Shown: one piece after another, positions 1 through 8,268 of the stretch | How the letters are laid out: each line of letters starts with the position of its first letter | How positions within the stretch are numbered: the first letter of the stretch is position 1 | From: Bacteroidales bacterium UBA1189 | Lineage (GTDB): Bacteria > Bacteroidota > Bacteroidia > Bacteroidales > Bacteroidaceae | Assembly: GCA_002309805.1 (NCBI GenBank) | Contig: DBYJ01000008.1 | Location: 56,110 to 89,696, forward strand | Direction: 5' to 3' | Length of the DNA stretch: 33,587 nucleotides | Position numbers and translations under genes: made by a program | The notes under the pieces: generated by a model | Database searches by the model: none | What the model saw: the letters and a program-made list of their open reading frames with translations, nothing else | What the model was told of the DNA's origin: nothing

Positions 1-1247
1 GAACGGTTGTTGGAAGAACTGTTGGAAGAGCTGCTGGCGGAGCTGCTATTGCCCGAACGGCCGCTGGAAGAGCTGTTACCACTACGGCTTGAGCTGTTCA
101 CAGAGCTATTGGAGCTGTTTCCCGAACGGCTGCTGGAAGAGCTGTTACCACTACGGCTTGAGCTATTCACAGAACTGTTGGAGCTATTGCCCGAACGGCT
201 GCTGGAAGAAGCGTTACCGCTACGGCTGGAGCTGTTCACAGAACTGTTGTCGCGGTTGCCCGAACGGCTGCTGGAAGAAGCGTTGCCACTACGGCTGGAG
301 CTGTTCACAGAACTGTTGTCGCGGTTGCCCGAACGGCTGCTGGAAGAAGCGTTGCCACTACGGCTTGAGCTGTTATTATTATTGGAACGGTTGCCGACTT
401 CAGCGCCTACACGGCTGCCAGAGTTGTTACCCGAGGAAGCATTACCACTGCGGCTGGACGCATTTCCGCTACGGGAGGAAGCCCCAGAGCCGGCGGAACT
501 ACGGCTGTTCGCATTGATAGCTGCATTGTTGTTGTTATTACCTCCGCCGACACTCGCTCCGCTTGCACGGCTGCTGATGGAGCTGCCCTGAAGCTCGCGG
601 TTGTTGCGACGGCTGCTTTCGTAGATCTCGTGGTGTGCGTAGTGGTGGTGCGACATCAGGCCCTTACCCATGATACCATCGCCATAGTGATTGCCGTATC
701 CTCCGGCTACCCAGACATGGAAGTCATGCTTGTTGTAGCGGGCGAAGTGATAGCGGTTGCGATAGAAGCTGTCACGGTAGAAGTTGCGATAGTGTGCACC
801 TGCATACACATCATAGACGCTGGGAACTCCGTAATAGAAGTAGTTACGGTTGTTGTAGCGCTCGTAGATGCGGAAGACGAAGTACGCACCGGAGTTATAG
901 AGGGGACGATAGAAGTACTCCCTTTTCAGGAACCGCTTGAACTGGCTGCGACGGAGCACATAGCTGAGGTCCTCGTTGCGGACGTCAAGCAGATAATAGT
1001 AGTAGTCGATTGCGTCGTCGTAGCCAAAGATCATGTCGTCGATGACTTCGTTGACGTTCCAGAGAAAGTCGTAGTTGATCTCATAGACATCAACCCATTG
1101 CTTGCGGGACAGATTCAGTTCGTAACGCATCCTATCGGAGAGGAAGCGAGCTTCACGACGAATCTCCATGGAGCTAAGCATTGCGCTAGCATCCAGACTG
1201 ACGGCTGCCAAGACCATCATCATTAAGGCCATTCTCATCTTTTTCAT
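1..1247 (-). CDS. Secreted Ser/Asn/Arg-rich repeat protein, 3' end cut by window edge
   Basis: I translated this gene from the minus strand; it runs off the left edge, so its C-terminus is missing (about 415 codons visible). The start MKKMRMALMMMVLAAVSLDA is a signal peptide ending near ASA. Residues about 25-210 form a Tyr/Arg/Asn-rich region that includes LNLSRKQWVDVYEINYDF, loosely like the LTxxQ helices of CpxP/Spy-type periplasmic proteins (a weak resemblance). From about residue 220 onward the protein is almost entirely Ser, Asn, Gly and Arg, and then enters a 23-residue repeat encoded by 69-bp tandem units. I chose the ATG at 1247 because it follows a good promoter (1290-1320) and opens the signal peptide. 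The product is probably exported and disordered at its C-terminus. I do not recognise the family and assign no function. Confidence 0.85.
   Translation of the reverse strand, partial: MKKMRMALMMMVLAAVSLDASAMLSSMEIRREARFLSDRMRYELNLSRKQWVDVYEINYDFLWNVNEVIDDMIFGYDDAIDYYYYLLDVRNEDLSYVLRRSQFKRFLKREYFYRPLYNSGAYFVFRIYERYNNRNYFYYGVPSVYDVYAGAHYRNFYRDSFYRNRYHFARYNKHDFHVWVAGGYGNHYGDGIMGKGLMSHHHYAHHEIYESSRRNNRELQGSSISSRASGASVGGGNNNNNAAINANSRSSAGSGASSRSGNASSRSGNASSGNNSGSRVGAEVGNRSNNNNSSSRSGNASSSSRSGNRDNSSVNSSSRSGNASSSSRSGNRDNSSVNSSSRSGNASSSSRSGNSSNSSVNSSSRSGNSSSSSRSGNSSNSSVNSSSRSGNSSSSGRSGNSSSASSSSNSSSNNR
22..378 (-). repeat. 69-bp coding minisatellite (23-residue units)
   Basis: The motif GAGCTGTTCACAGA or close variants recurs with exact 69-bp spacing at 91, 160, 229 and 298; a unit boundary also falls at 367, and a more diverged unit covers 22-90. 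Units 229-297 and 298-366 are nearly identical. On the minus strand each unit encodes 23 residues built from SSSRSGN, SSSSRSGN and NSSVN blocks. Because 69 is a multiple of three, loss or gain of a unit keeps the frame. Confidence 0.95.
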
Positions 1248-1289
1248 AACGCTTGTCTTTTTAATCGGTTTAACTTCTGGTTTCCGATG

Positions 1290-1320
1290 CAAAGATACGG
1301 AGGTTCTTTTCCCCGCCAAA
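1290..1320 (-). promoter_or_regulatory. Bacteroidetes-type promoter of the repeat-protein gene
   Basis: On the minus strand, TTTG (1317-1320) is followed by a 19-nt spacer and TATCTTTG (1290-1297), matching the -33/-7 consensus. It lies about 43 nt upstream of the start at 1247. Confidence 0.8.
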
Positions 1321-1376
1321 TTGTTTTTTCCTATTTGTTACAGGTTTTATTCCTATTTCTTTGAGGGATTTTCCCC

Positions 1377-2438
1377 CTACTCTGAGAACTCCTTGATTCG
1401 CTGTTCGTCAGCAAGCTTACAGATGAGCAGCTGGCGGTCGTCCTCTGCCACGATGTATCCGTCAAGCCCGATGACTACCACTTTCCGCTCCTGCGCCGTG
1501 TGGATGATGCAGTTACGGCTCTCGTAGAGCGTCACGTCAGGGCCGATGGCCACATTGTTCGTAAGGTCTTTCTCCAATTGCCCGTGCAGCGAGCCCCAAG
1601 TGCCAAGGTCGCTCCAACCGAAGTCGGCAGGAAAGACGAAAATCTCGTCGGCCTTCTCCAGAATAGCATAATCGACCGAAATGTTCGGGCAGGTGGGGAA
1701 CAGGCGGTTGATGTTCTCCTGCTCAGCCGGCGTGTAGTAGACAGGCAGCAGCGACTGGAACACTTCGGCAATCTCGGGCTGCCAGAGGCGGAACGAGTTG
1801 ACGATGGTGTTGATGTTCCACACAAAGATGCCCGCATTCCACAAGTAATTCTTCCTGCGTATGTACTGCTCGGCAGTTTCCACATCAGGTTTCTCCTTGA
1901 ACGAATCGACGCGGAAAATCTCCTTGTTCACCGTCGAAGCGGCGCTGAGGTCGGCCTGGATGTAGCCGTAGCCCGTTTCGGGGCGAGTGGGCTTCATGCC
2001 GAGCGTCAGAATGGCATCGTTGCCTGAAGTAAACTTGAGCGCCGACTCGATGACGCGCTGGAACTCTCGCGCATTCATTACGATATGGTCGCTGGGCGTC
2101 ACCACCACGTTCGCGCGCGGATTGCGAGCCTTGATTTTCCACGACACGTAGGCGATGCAGGGCGCTGTGTTCCTCCGGCAAGGCTCGCGAAGGATGTTCT
2201 CCTCCGGCAAATCGGGCAACTGCTCGCGTACCAAGGCGGCGTAGCGCTCGCTGGTCACAACCCACAGGTTTTTCGGGTCACAAATGCCTGCAAAGCGGTC
2301 GGCTGTCAGCTGAATCAGCGTCCGTCCACATCCCAACACATCGATAAACTGCTTCGGACGTTCCTTCGTGCTCATCGGCCAGAAGCGGCTTCCGATGCCT
2401 CCCGCCATGATAACCACATGATTATCTTTCGTTTCCAT
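1377..2438 (-). CDS. manC: Mannose-1-phosphate guanylyltransferase (GDP-mannose pyrophosphorylase)
   Basis: This 353-residue protein catalyses GTP + mannose-1-phosphate to GDP-mannose, supplying GDP-mannose and GDP-fucose for capsule, glycans and glycoproteins. The nucleotide-binding signature GGIGSRFWPMS is at residues 13-23, followed by KERPKQF. The sugar-binding region contains TPSDHIV and, later, FVFPADFGWSDLGTWGSL, typical of this family. The length fits the single-domain guanylyltransferase form without the C-terminal phosphomannose isomerase domain. The start at 2438 follows a promoter at 2462-2493. The gene lies upstream of the repeat-protein gene on the same strand, but that gene has its own promoter in the 129-bp gap. 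Confidence 0.93.
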   Translation of the reverse strand: METKDNHVVIMAGGIGSRFWPMSTKERPKQFIDVLGCGRTLIQLTADRFAGICDPKNLWVVTSERYAALVREQLPDLPEENILREPCRRNTAPCIAYVSWKIKARNPRANVVVTPSDHIVMNAREFQRVIESALKFTSGNDAILTLGMKPTRPETGYGYIQADLSAASTVNKEIFRVDSFKEKPDVETAEQYIRRKNYLWNAGIFVWNINTIVNSFRLWQPEIAEVFQSLLPVYYTPAEQENINRLFPTCPNISVDYAILEKADEIFVFPADFGWSDLGTWGSLHGQLEKDLTNNVAIGPDVTLYESRNCIIHTAQERKVVVIGLDGYIVAEDDRQLLICKLADEQRIKEFSE

Positions 2439-2461
2439 ACATACTGATGTTTTTCACGCTG

Positions 2462-2493
2462 CTAAATTACTACTTTATTCTGAAACCGCCAAA
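2462..2493 (-). promoter_or_regulatory. Promoter of manC
   Basis: On the minus strand, TTTG (2490-2493), a 20-nt spacer, then TAATTTAG (2462-2469), one base off the TAnnTTTG consensus, about 24 nt before the ATG. Confidence 0.65.
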
Positions 2494-2540
2494 TGAAACG
2501 GCGAAAAAGCACCCACGAATTAATCGCTAATTCCAGCAGG

Positions 2541-2670
2541 TTTATTGCCTGCTCTGCCAGATTATTCGCCTGCTCTGTCCGATTTATTGCCTACTCTAAA
2601 TTTTTATTTGCCTACTCTGTTTATAAACACGGGCGGCGTTTATATAAACTGGGGCGCTGTTTATAAAAAT
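2541..2670. repeat. Imperfect tandem repeat of about 20 bp
   Basis: Six to seven diverged units begin with TTTAT and continue with GCCTGCTCTG or GCCTACTCTG in the first four copies; the later copies become TTTATAAACACGGGCGGCG-like. Unit length varies from 17 to 21 bp. The tract is noncoding. Confidence 0.75.
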
Positions 2671-2712
2671 CGTCAAACGCTGGAAAAACTCCTTCCACAA
2701 TAACATGAAAAA

Positions 2713-2812
2713 CATCTACATATCTACACAAACCTATTTACTATACAGATTTTCTGCAAGCTACGCCGTGTAGATGCCCAAATTATCTACACACATCTAC
2801 ACGAATCTACAC
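2713..2812. repeat. ATCTACAC repeat tract with one inverted copy
   Basis: ATCTACAC occurs at 2722, 2785, 2795 and 2805, the last three with a 10-bp period, plus ATCTACAT at 2713. An inverted copy, GTGTAGAT, lies at 2768-2775 and could pair with either side to form a hairpin. Confidence 0.75.
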
Positions 2813-3094
2813 GACACCTCTTTTCAATATTTTCCCATACGACAATTTTTCAAACGAAGAATTTACAGATTCACCATCGATATTTATCCGCTAAAACAAA
2901 AATCCTTTTTTCGTTTTAGCGTAGTTTGCTATATATCACCAATTAAATAACTATCTTCGATAAAGTACACCGAAAAAACAAGCAATTCTGTTACAATTAT
3001 GCCCATTCAGTATTACCTCCATCGCGTAAATCAAAAAAGGAATGGAGTCTTCATCTCCGGGCGCAGAGCTTCTGCATCTGAAAAAAACATTTTA

Positions 3095-3126
3095 TTTGGC
3101 AGAATGCAGAAAAAGTTGTATCTTCG
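3095..3126 (+). promoter_or_regulatory. Promoter of purL
   Basis: TTTG (3095-3098), a 20-nt spacer and TATCTTCG (3119-3126) match the Bacteroidetes consensus with one change at -7. The 5' leader would be short, about 17-20 nt, which leaves no room for a purine riboswitch. Confidence 0.75.
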
Positions 3127-3150
3127 CGGCGGAATTCAACAACAATCACA

Positions 3151-6100
3151 ATGATTCTCTTCTTCCACACGAATAATCAGTCCGTTATTGCTACGGAAGT
3201 CAAAAACCAACCTGCCGAAGATGTCGTCGGTCAGCTCTGCTGGCTGTTCGGTGAGGCCGAATGTCTGGGCACCAAGGCTCCCGATGGCTGCTTTGTCGGC
3301 CCGCGTCGCGAGATGATTACCCCCTGGAGCACCAATGCCGTAGAGATTACGCAGAACATGGGCATCACAAGCATCAGCCGAATCGAGGAATACTTCCCCG
3401 TCAGCGGTCCTGAAGCGGAGCACGACCCGATGCTGCAACGCTTCTACCCCACTCTTGACCAGAACATCTTCAAGGTGGACATCACGCCCGAGCCCATCCG
3501 CCACATCGACGACCTCGCCGCCTATAACGAGCAGGAGGGGCTTGCCCTCTCGCCCGAGGAAATCGACTATTTGAAAAAGGTTGAAGCCCAACTGGGACGC
3601 AAGCTGACGGATAGCGAGGTGTTCGGCTTTGCCCAAATCAATAGCGAGCATTGTCGCCACAAGATTTTCGGCGGCACCTTCATCATCGACGGCAAGGAGA
3701 TGGAAAGCAGCCTTTTCGCCATGATCAAGAAGACAACAAAGGAGAATCCCCACCATATCCTCTCGGCCTATAAGGACAACGTGGCGTTTGCCGACGGCCC
3801 TACCGTAGAGCAGTTCGCGCCTGCCGACCATAGCACCAGCGACTTCTTCAATGTGCACCCCATCCATACCGTTCTCTCGTTGAAGGCTGAGACACACAAC
3901 TTCCCCACTACCGTAGAGCCGTTCAACGGTGCCAGCACAGGTACGGGCGGCGAAATCCGAGACCGTATGGGCGGCGGCAAGGGCTCGTGGCCCATCGCAG
4001 GAACGGCAGTCTACATGACGTCATACCCCCGAAACAAAGAGGAGCAGGAGGAGATTCCTGCCCGCCCGTGGCTCTATCAGACGCCTGAGCAGATTCTCAT
4101 CAAGGCTTCGAATGGTGCCAGCGACTTTGGCAACAAGTTCGGCCAGCCGCTCATTGCTGGCTCTGTGCTAACGTTTGAGCATCAGGAGAAACCGGTATCT
4201 CCGGACATGCCGGAAAATCCGGAACCCTCTGCCCCCCTCTACGGCTACGACAAGGTCATCATGCTGGCAGGCGGCGTGGGCTACGGCACCAAACGCGACT
4301 GCCTGAAGGGCACGCCCGAGAAGGGCAACAAGATTGTCGTCCTGGGTGGCGATAACTACCGCATCGGCTTGGGCGGAGGCTCCGTCTCGTCCGTAGATAC
4401 AGGGCGCTACAGCAGCGGCATCGAGCTGAATGCCGTGCAACGTGCCAATGCCGAGATGCAGAAACGCGCCTACAACGTCGTACGCGCCCTGTGTGAAGAA
4501 GAAGTAAATCCCGTCGTCAGCATCCACGACCACGGCTCGGCAGGCCACGTCAACTGCCTCAGCGAACTAGTGGAGGAATGCGGCGGTCTCATCGACATGA
4601 CCAAGCTGCCCATCGGCGACCCCACTCTCTCTGCTAAGGAGATTATTGCCAACGAAAGCCAAGAGCGCATGGGCCTGCTTATCGAGGAGGAACATCTTGA
4701 CCACGTGCGCCGCATAGCCGAGCGCGAGCGTGCCCCGATGTACGTCGTCGGCGAGACCACGGGCGATGCCCACTTTGCCTTCCAGCAGGGCGACGGCGTG
4801 CGTCCCTTCGACCTCGACGTAGCGCAGATGTTCGGCCATTCGCCCAAGACCGTCATGGTGGACGAGACCGTCGAGCACCACTATACCGACGTCAAAAATT
4901 ACAAGGACCTTCAAGATGCCCTTACTCGTGTCCTCAGCCTTGAAGCCGTAGCCTGCAAAGACTGGCTGACAAACAAGGTGGACCGCTCCGTCACAGGCAA
5001 GATTGCCCGTCAGCAATGTCAGGGCGAGTTGCAGCTGCCGCTCTCCGACTGCGGCGTGGTAGCCCTCGATTATCGTGGCGTACACGGCATGGCCACAGCC
5101 CTCGGCCATGCGCCTCAGGCCGGTCTCGCCGACCCTGCAGCAGGTAGCGTGCTCTCCGTTGCCGAAGCCCTGACCAACATCGTATGGGCGCCCCTCACGG
5201 AAGGTCTCGACAGCGTTAGCCTCAGCGCAAACTGGATGTGGCCATGCCGCTCGCAGAAGGGCGAGGATGCCCGCCTCTACACGGCCGTCAAGGCTCTCTC
5301 AGACTTCTGCTGCGAATTAGGCATCAATGTCCCCACAGGCAAGGACAGCCTCTCCATGACCCAGAAATACCCCGATGGCCGCAAGGTCATTGCCCCAGGA
5401 ACCGTCATCGTCTCGGCAGGCGGCGAGGTTGCAGACATCCGCAAGGTAGTCAGCCCCGTGCTGGCCGACGAACCGAAAAGTTCGCTCTATCACATCGACT
5501 TCTCGTTTGATGAATTGCGTCTTGGCGGCAGCGCCTTTGCCCAGAGTCAGGGCAAGGTGGGCTCCGACGTCCCCACCTGCACCACCCCTGAATACTTCCG
5601 CGATGCCTTCAATGCCTTGCAGGACTGCATCCGCCGAGGGCTTATTCTGGCTGGACACGATATCTCAGCCGGTGGCCTCATCACCACGCTACTCGAGATG
5701 TGCTTTGCCAACACGAAGGGCGGACTGAAGGTCAACCTGAGCCGCTTCGAGACCGACGACATCACGAAAATCCTCTTTGCGGAGAATCCTGGCGTCGTTG
5801 TGCAGGTCTCCGACAAGCATGAAGCCGCCTTCAAGGACATATTGGAGAGCGCCGGCGTGGGTTACGTCTATATTGGCGTGCCCAACAAGGAACGCACCCT
5901 CCGCATCCGCAAGGGCGAATTTGAGGAAAACCTCGACATCGATGCCCTGCGTGACACGTGGTATCGCTCCTCCTACCTGCTCGACCGTCGCCAGAGCATG
6001 AACGGCTGCGCCGACGAACGCTTCAAGAACTATGGTCGTCAGCCGCTCCGTATGCATTTCGCGCCCTCGTTCTCCGGCAGGCTGTCGCAATACGGCCTTA

Positions 6101-6924
6101 ACCCCGAACGCTGGAAAAAAGGTCAACAAGTCAACAAGTCAACGAGTCAACGAGCTCCTAAAGCGGCAATCATCCGCGAGAAGGGAACTAACGGCGAACG
6201 CGAAATGGCCTACTGCCTTTGGCTGGCAGGCTTCGACGTGAAGGACGTCACGATGACCGACCTCATCAGCGGACGCGAAACACTCGATGACATCCGAATG
6301 ATTGTCTTCTGTGGTGGCTTCTCGAACAGCGATGTCCTCGGCTCTGCCAAGGGTTGGGCGGGTGCATTCTTCTATAATCCACGCGCCAAGGAAACCCTCG
6401 ACCGCTTCTATGCCCGCCCCGACACCCTTTCGCTGGGCATCTGCAACGGCTGCCAGTTGATGATGGAGCTCGGCCTCATCGCCCAGGGACACGCCAGCGC
6501 CGATGGCTATCGCTACGGACGCATGGAGCACAACACCTCCCACAAGTTCGAATCAGCCTTCCTGGGCGTCAACGTACCGAAGAACAACAGCGTCATGTTC
6601 GGTTCCCTTGCAGGCACCAGCATGGGCATCTGGGTGGCGCACGGCGAGGGACGCTTCAGCCTGCCACTCGCTGAGGAGAATTATAACATCGTGGCAAAAT
6701 ACAACTACAGCGGCTATCCGGCCAACCCCAACGGCTCTGTCTATAACATTGCCGGCATTGCCAGCGCCGATGGACGCCATGTGGCTATGATGCCCCATCT
6801 GGAGCGTTGTATCTTCCCCTGGCAATGTGGCACCTACCCTGCCGGCCGTCTCCATTCTGACGAGGTAACACCTTGGGTTGAAGCCTTCGTCAACGCCCGC
6901 TACTGGTGCCAGAAAAAAGCATAA
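3151..6924 (+). CDS. purL: Phosphoribosylformylglycinamidine synthase, large single-chain form
   Basis: PurL converts FGAR, glutamine and ATP to FGAM, the fourth step of de novo purine synthesis, in the cytoplasm. At 1257 residues it is the large fused form, with N-terminal, two AIRS-like synthetase and C-terminal glutamine amidotransferase parts. Visible motifs include INSEHCRHKIF, KAETHNFPTTVEPF, GTGGEIRDRMGGGKGSWP and NVPTGKDSLSM. The amidotransferase has LGICNGCQL with nucleophile Cys1098 and the His1216/Glu1218 pair in PHLERC. Between the synthetase and amidotransferase parts, residues about 992-1001 (QQVNKSTSQR) are encoded by a GTCAACAA octamer repeat. The stop is followed after one base by the ATG of a chromate-transporter gene, suggesting one transcript. 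Confidence 0.97.
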   Translation: MILFFHTNNQSVIATEVKNQPAEDVVGQLCWLFGEAECLGTKAPDGCFVGPRREMITPWSTNAVEITQNMGITSISRIEEYFPVSGPEAEHDPMLQRFYPTLDQNIFKVDITPEPIRHIDDLAAYNEQEGLALSPEEIDYLKKVEAQLGRKLTDSEVFGFAQINSEHCRHKIFGGTFIIDGKEMESSLFAMIKKTTKENPHHILSAYKDNVAFADGPTVEQFAPADHSTSDFFNVHPIHTVLSLKAETHNFPTTVEPFNGASTGTGGEIRDRMGGGKGSWPIAGTAVYMTSYPRNKEEQEEIPARPWLYQTPEQILIKASNGASDFGNKFGQPLIAGSVLTFEHQEKPVSPDMPENPEPSAPLYGYDKVIMLAGGVGYGTKRDCLKGTPEKGNKIVVLGGDNYRIGLGGGSVSSVDTGRYSSGIELNAVQRANAEMQKRAYNVVRALCEEEVNPVVSIHDHGSAGHVNCLSELVEECGGLIDMTKLPIGDPTLSAKEIIANESQERMGLLIEEEHLDHVRRIAERERAPMYVVGETTGDAHFAFQQGDGVRPFDLDVAQMFGHSPKTVMVDETVEHHYTDVKNYKDLQDALTRVLSLEAVACKDWLTNKVDRSVTGKIARQQCQGELQLPLSDCGVVALDYRGVHGMATALGHAPQAGLADPAAGSVLSVAEALTNIVWAPLTEGLDSVSLSANWMWPCRSQKGEDARLYTAVKALSDFCCELGINVPTGKDSLSMTQKYPDGRKVIAPGTVIVSAGGEVADIRKVVSPVLADEPKSSLYHIDFSFDELRLGGSAFAQSQGKVGSDVPTCTTPEYFRDAFNALQDCIRRGLILAGHDISAGGLITTLLEMCFANTKGGLKVNLSRFETDDITKILFAENPGVVVQVSDKHEAAFKDILESAGVGYVYIGVPNKERTLRIRKGEFEENLDIDALRDTWYRSSYLLDRRQSMNGCADERFKNYGRQPLRMHFAPSFSGRLSQYGLNPERWKKGQQVNKSTSQRAPKAAIIREKGTNGEREMAYCLWLAGFDVKDVTMTDLISGRETLDDIRMIVFCGGFSNSDVLGSAKGWAGAFFYNPRAKETLDRFYARPDTLSLGICNGCQLMMELGLIAQGHASADGYRYGRMEHNTSHKFESAFLGVNVPKNNSVMFGSLAGTSMGIWVAHGEGRFSLPLAEENYNIVAKYNYSGYPANPNGSVYNIAGIASADGRHVAMMPHLERCIFPWQCGTYPAGRLHSDEVTPWVEAFVNARYWCQKKA
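6122..6153 (+). repeat. GTCAACRA octamer array inside purL
   Basis: Four consecutive 8-bp units, GTCAACAA twice then GTCAACGA twice, at 6122, 6130, 6138 and 6146. They are translated as part of the linker ahead of the amidotransferase domain and keep the purL frame open. Confidence 0.95.
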
Positions 6925-6925
6925 G

Positions 6926-7471
6926 ATGTCCCCGTTCTCTCCTCTTAAAGCTTTTGGCACATTCTTCAAAATCGGCCTCTTCACCATTGGTGGGGGGCCG
7001 GTGATGATACCCTTTATTGAAAGGGAGGTCGTGGCGAAAAACGAATGGCTGACGAAAGAGGAGTTCATGGACCTGATGGTTGTTTCGCAGTCGCTTCCGG
7101 GTGTCTTTGCTGCCAATTTTGCCATCGCCATTGGCTATCGATTAGGGGGGCGACGCGGTAGCGCAGCCTGCGCCATTGGTACTGTGATGCCCAGCATCAT
7201 CTGCATCCTCACCATTGCCCTTTTCTTCCAGCAGATGCGGGGTAATACCGTAGTGGAGAACGTGTTCCGCGGCATCCGTCCTGCCGTCACCGCCCTTATC
7301 CTCGGCCCCATCTTCCATCTCTCCAAGGCAGCGGGCATCACGTGGCGTACCGTCTGGATTCCCATTGTCAGCGCCCTCCTCATCTGGCAGCTCGGCGTAT
7401 CGCCCATCTGGGTCATTGTCGCAGGCATCCTCGGAGGCGTCGCGAAGTATTTAGTTAAAAATGGAAGTTAA
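6926..7471 (+). CDS. Chromate transporter family protein, half-size subunit 1
   Basis: This 181-residue inner-membrane protein belongs to the CHR (chromate ion transporter) family, short single-domain type. Early motifs are FFKIGLFTIGGGPVMIPF and WLTKEEFMDLMVVSQSLPGVFAANFA, followed by several hydrophobic helices ending in PIWVIVAGILGGVAKYL. Short CHR proteins normally occur as two adjacent genes that act together, as here with 7637-8224. I chose the ATG at 6926, one base after the purL stop, because the family motif begins about ten residues later; the open frame extends 48 nt further upstream only within purL. The C-terminal codons (NGS-stop) lie in the left arm of the palindromic repeat at 7455-7620. 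The real substrate is unproven. Confidence 0.88.
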   Translation: MSPFSPLKAFGTFFKIGLFTIGGGPVMIPFIEREVVAKNEWLTKEEFMDLMVVSQSLPGVFAANFAIAIGYRLGGRRGSAACAIGTVMPSIICILTIALFFQQMRGNTVVENVFRGIRPAVTALILGPIFHLSKAAGITWRTVWIPIVSALLIWQLGVSPIWVIVAGILGGVAKYLVKNGS

Positions 7472-7620
7472 AAGGGAAGTAAAAGTGGAAGTTAAAAGGG
7501 AAGTTATGCGCTACGCGCAGGACAATGGTCTTGCTGATGGAGAGGTATTGTCCAGCACGAAGTGCTTAACTTCCAGCCGACAAAGTCGGCTTAACTTCCC
7601 AATTTTACTTCCATTTTTAA
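7455..7620. repeat. Palindromic repeat element with 12-bp-period arms
   Basis: A perfect 14-bp terminal inverted repeat, TTAAAAATGGAAGT (7455-7468) and its complement (7607-7620), encloses 138 bp. The left arm is a 12-bp tandem series (GGAAGTTAAAAG, GGAAGTAAAAGT, GGAAGTTAAAAG). The right arm repeats TTAACTTCC at 7566 and again at about 7591. Nested hairpins are visible: GGACAAT (7520-7526) with ATTGTCC (7547-7553), and GCCGAC (7576-7581) with GTCGGC (7585-7590). The element fills the whole gap between the two transporter genes and supplies the stop codon of the first. Confidence 0.85.
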
Positions 7621-7636
7621 TTCTTAATCAATCCCT

Positions 7637-8224
7637 ATGATTTTCCTTGAGCTTTTCATCACCTTTTTCAAGATAGGGCTTTTCGGCTTTGGTGGAGGAC
7701 TGGCCATCATTTCCCTCATCCAGAACGAGGTGGTGTCGAAGCATGCCTGGATGACGTTTTCGGAGTTTACGGACATCGTAGCCGTCAGCCAGATGACGCC
7801 TGGCCCCATCGGCATCAACGCCGCCACTTATGTGGGCTACACCGCCGTCGTCAACTCAGGCCTCGGCGCCTCGTGGGGAATCGCCGGCTCTTTACTGGCA
7901 ACCTTCAGCACCCTGCTTCCCTCGTTCATACTCATGCTTTTAGTCAGCCGTTTCCTGATAAAATATACTGACCACCCTGCCGTTCGCGCCGTCTTCAGCA
8001 TCCTGCGCCCCCTCGTCATAGGCCTCATCGCTTCTGCTGCTCTCATGCTGATGAACGAGGAGAATTTCGGCAACCCCACGAAAAGTACCACGCAGTTCGT
8101 CGTCAGCGTCATCCTCTGCGCCGCATCGTTCCTTGCCATCAACAAATGGAAGGTCAACCCTATCTTTGTCATACTCGTCGCAGGGGTAATAGGTGGCGTA
8201 TTCTATGGTTTTTTCCCCATTTAG
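7637..8224 (+). CDS. Chromate transporter family protein, half-size subunit 2
   Basis: The second half-size CHR protein, 195 residues. FFKIGLFGFGGGLAIISLIQ and WMTFSEFTDIVAVSQMTPGP carry the family's GGG and PGP motifs, and the rest is a series of hydrophobic helices ending at the C-terminus VIGGVFYGFFPI. Its pairing with 6926-7471 suggests an antiparallel heterodimer in the inner membrane. Transport of chromate is the family's namesake activity; other anions are possible. The start at 7637 lies 16 bp beyond the palindromic element. The stop is followed immediately by the promoter of the acyl-CoA synthetase gene. Confidence 0.88.
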   Translation: MIFLELFITFFKIGLFGFGGGLAIISLIQNEVVSKHAWMTFSEFTDIVAVSQMTPGPIGINAATYVGYTAVVNSGLGASWGIAGSLLATFSTLLPSFILMLLVSRFLIKYTDHPAVRAVFSILRPLVIGLIASAALMLMNEENFGNPTKSTTQFVVSVILCAASFLAINKWKVNPIFVILVAGVIGGVFYGFFPI

Positions 8225-8255
8225 TTGCATAATCCGAAAAAAGCCCGTAATTTCG
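8225..8255 (+). promoter_or_regulatory. Promoter of the acyl-CoA synthetase gene
   Basis: TTGC (8225-8228), a 19-nt spacer and TAATTTCG (8248-8255). It begins one base after the preceding stop codon, and the predicted leader to the ATG at 8269 is very short. Confidence 0.65.
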
Positions 8256-8268
8256 CGCGATTTTTCTC

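Larger units (their letters stand above)
2439..3150. other. Gene-free divergent spacer between manC and purL
   Basis: About 710 bp with no plausible coding frame on either strand. Both ends carry promoters (2462-2493 leftward, 3095-3126 rightward). The middle holds two short-period repeat tracts (2541-2670 and 2713-2812) followed by AT-rich sequence with no recognised gene or RNA. Confidence 0.8.

Noticed and set aside
22..378. Repeats considered as a CRISPR array
   Set aside because: The units are contiguous with no unique spacers and are translated in frame.
7..591. Plus-strand Leu/Glu/Arg-rich repeat reading frame
   Set aside because: It is the antisense of the 69-bp repeats; the minus strand has a signal peptide, a promoter and a continuous frame.
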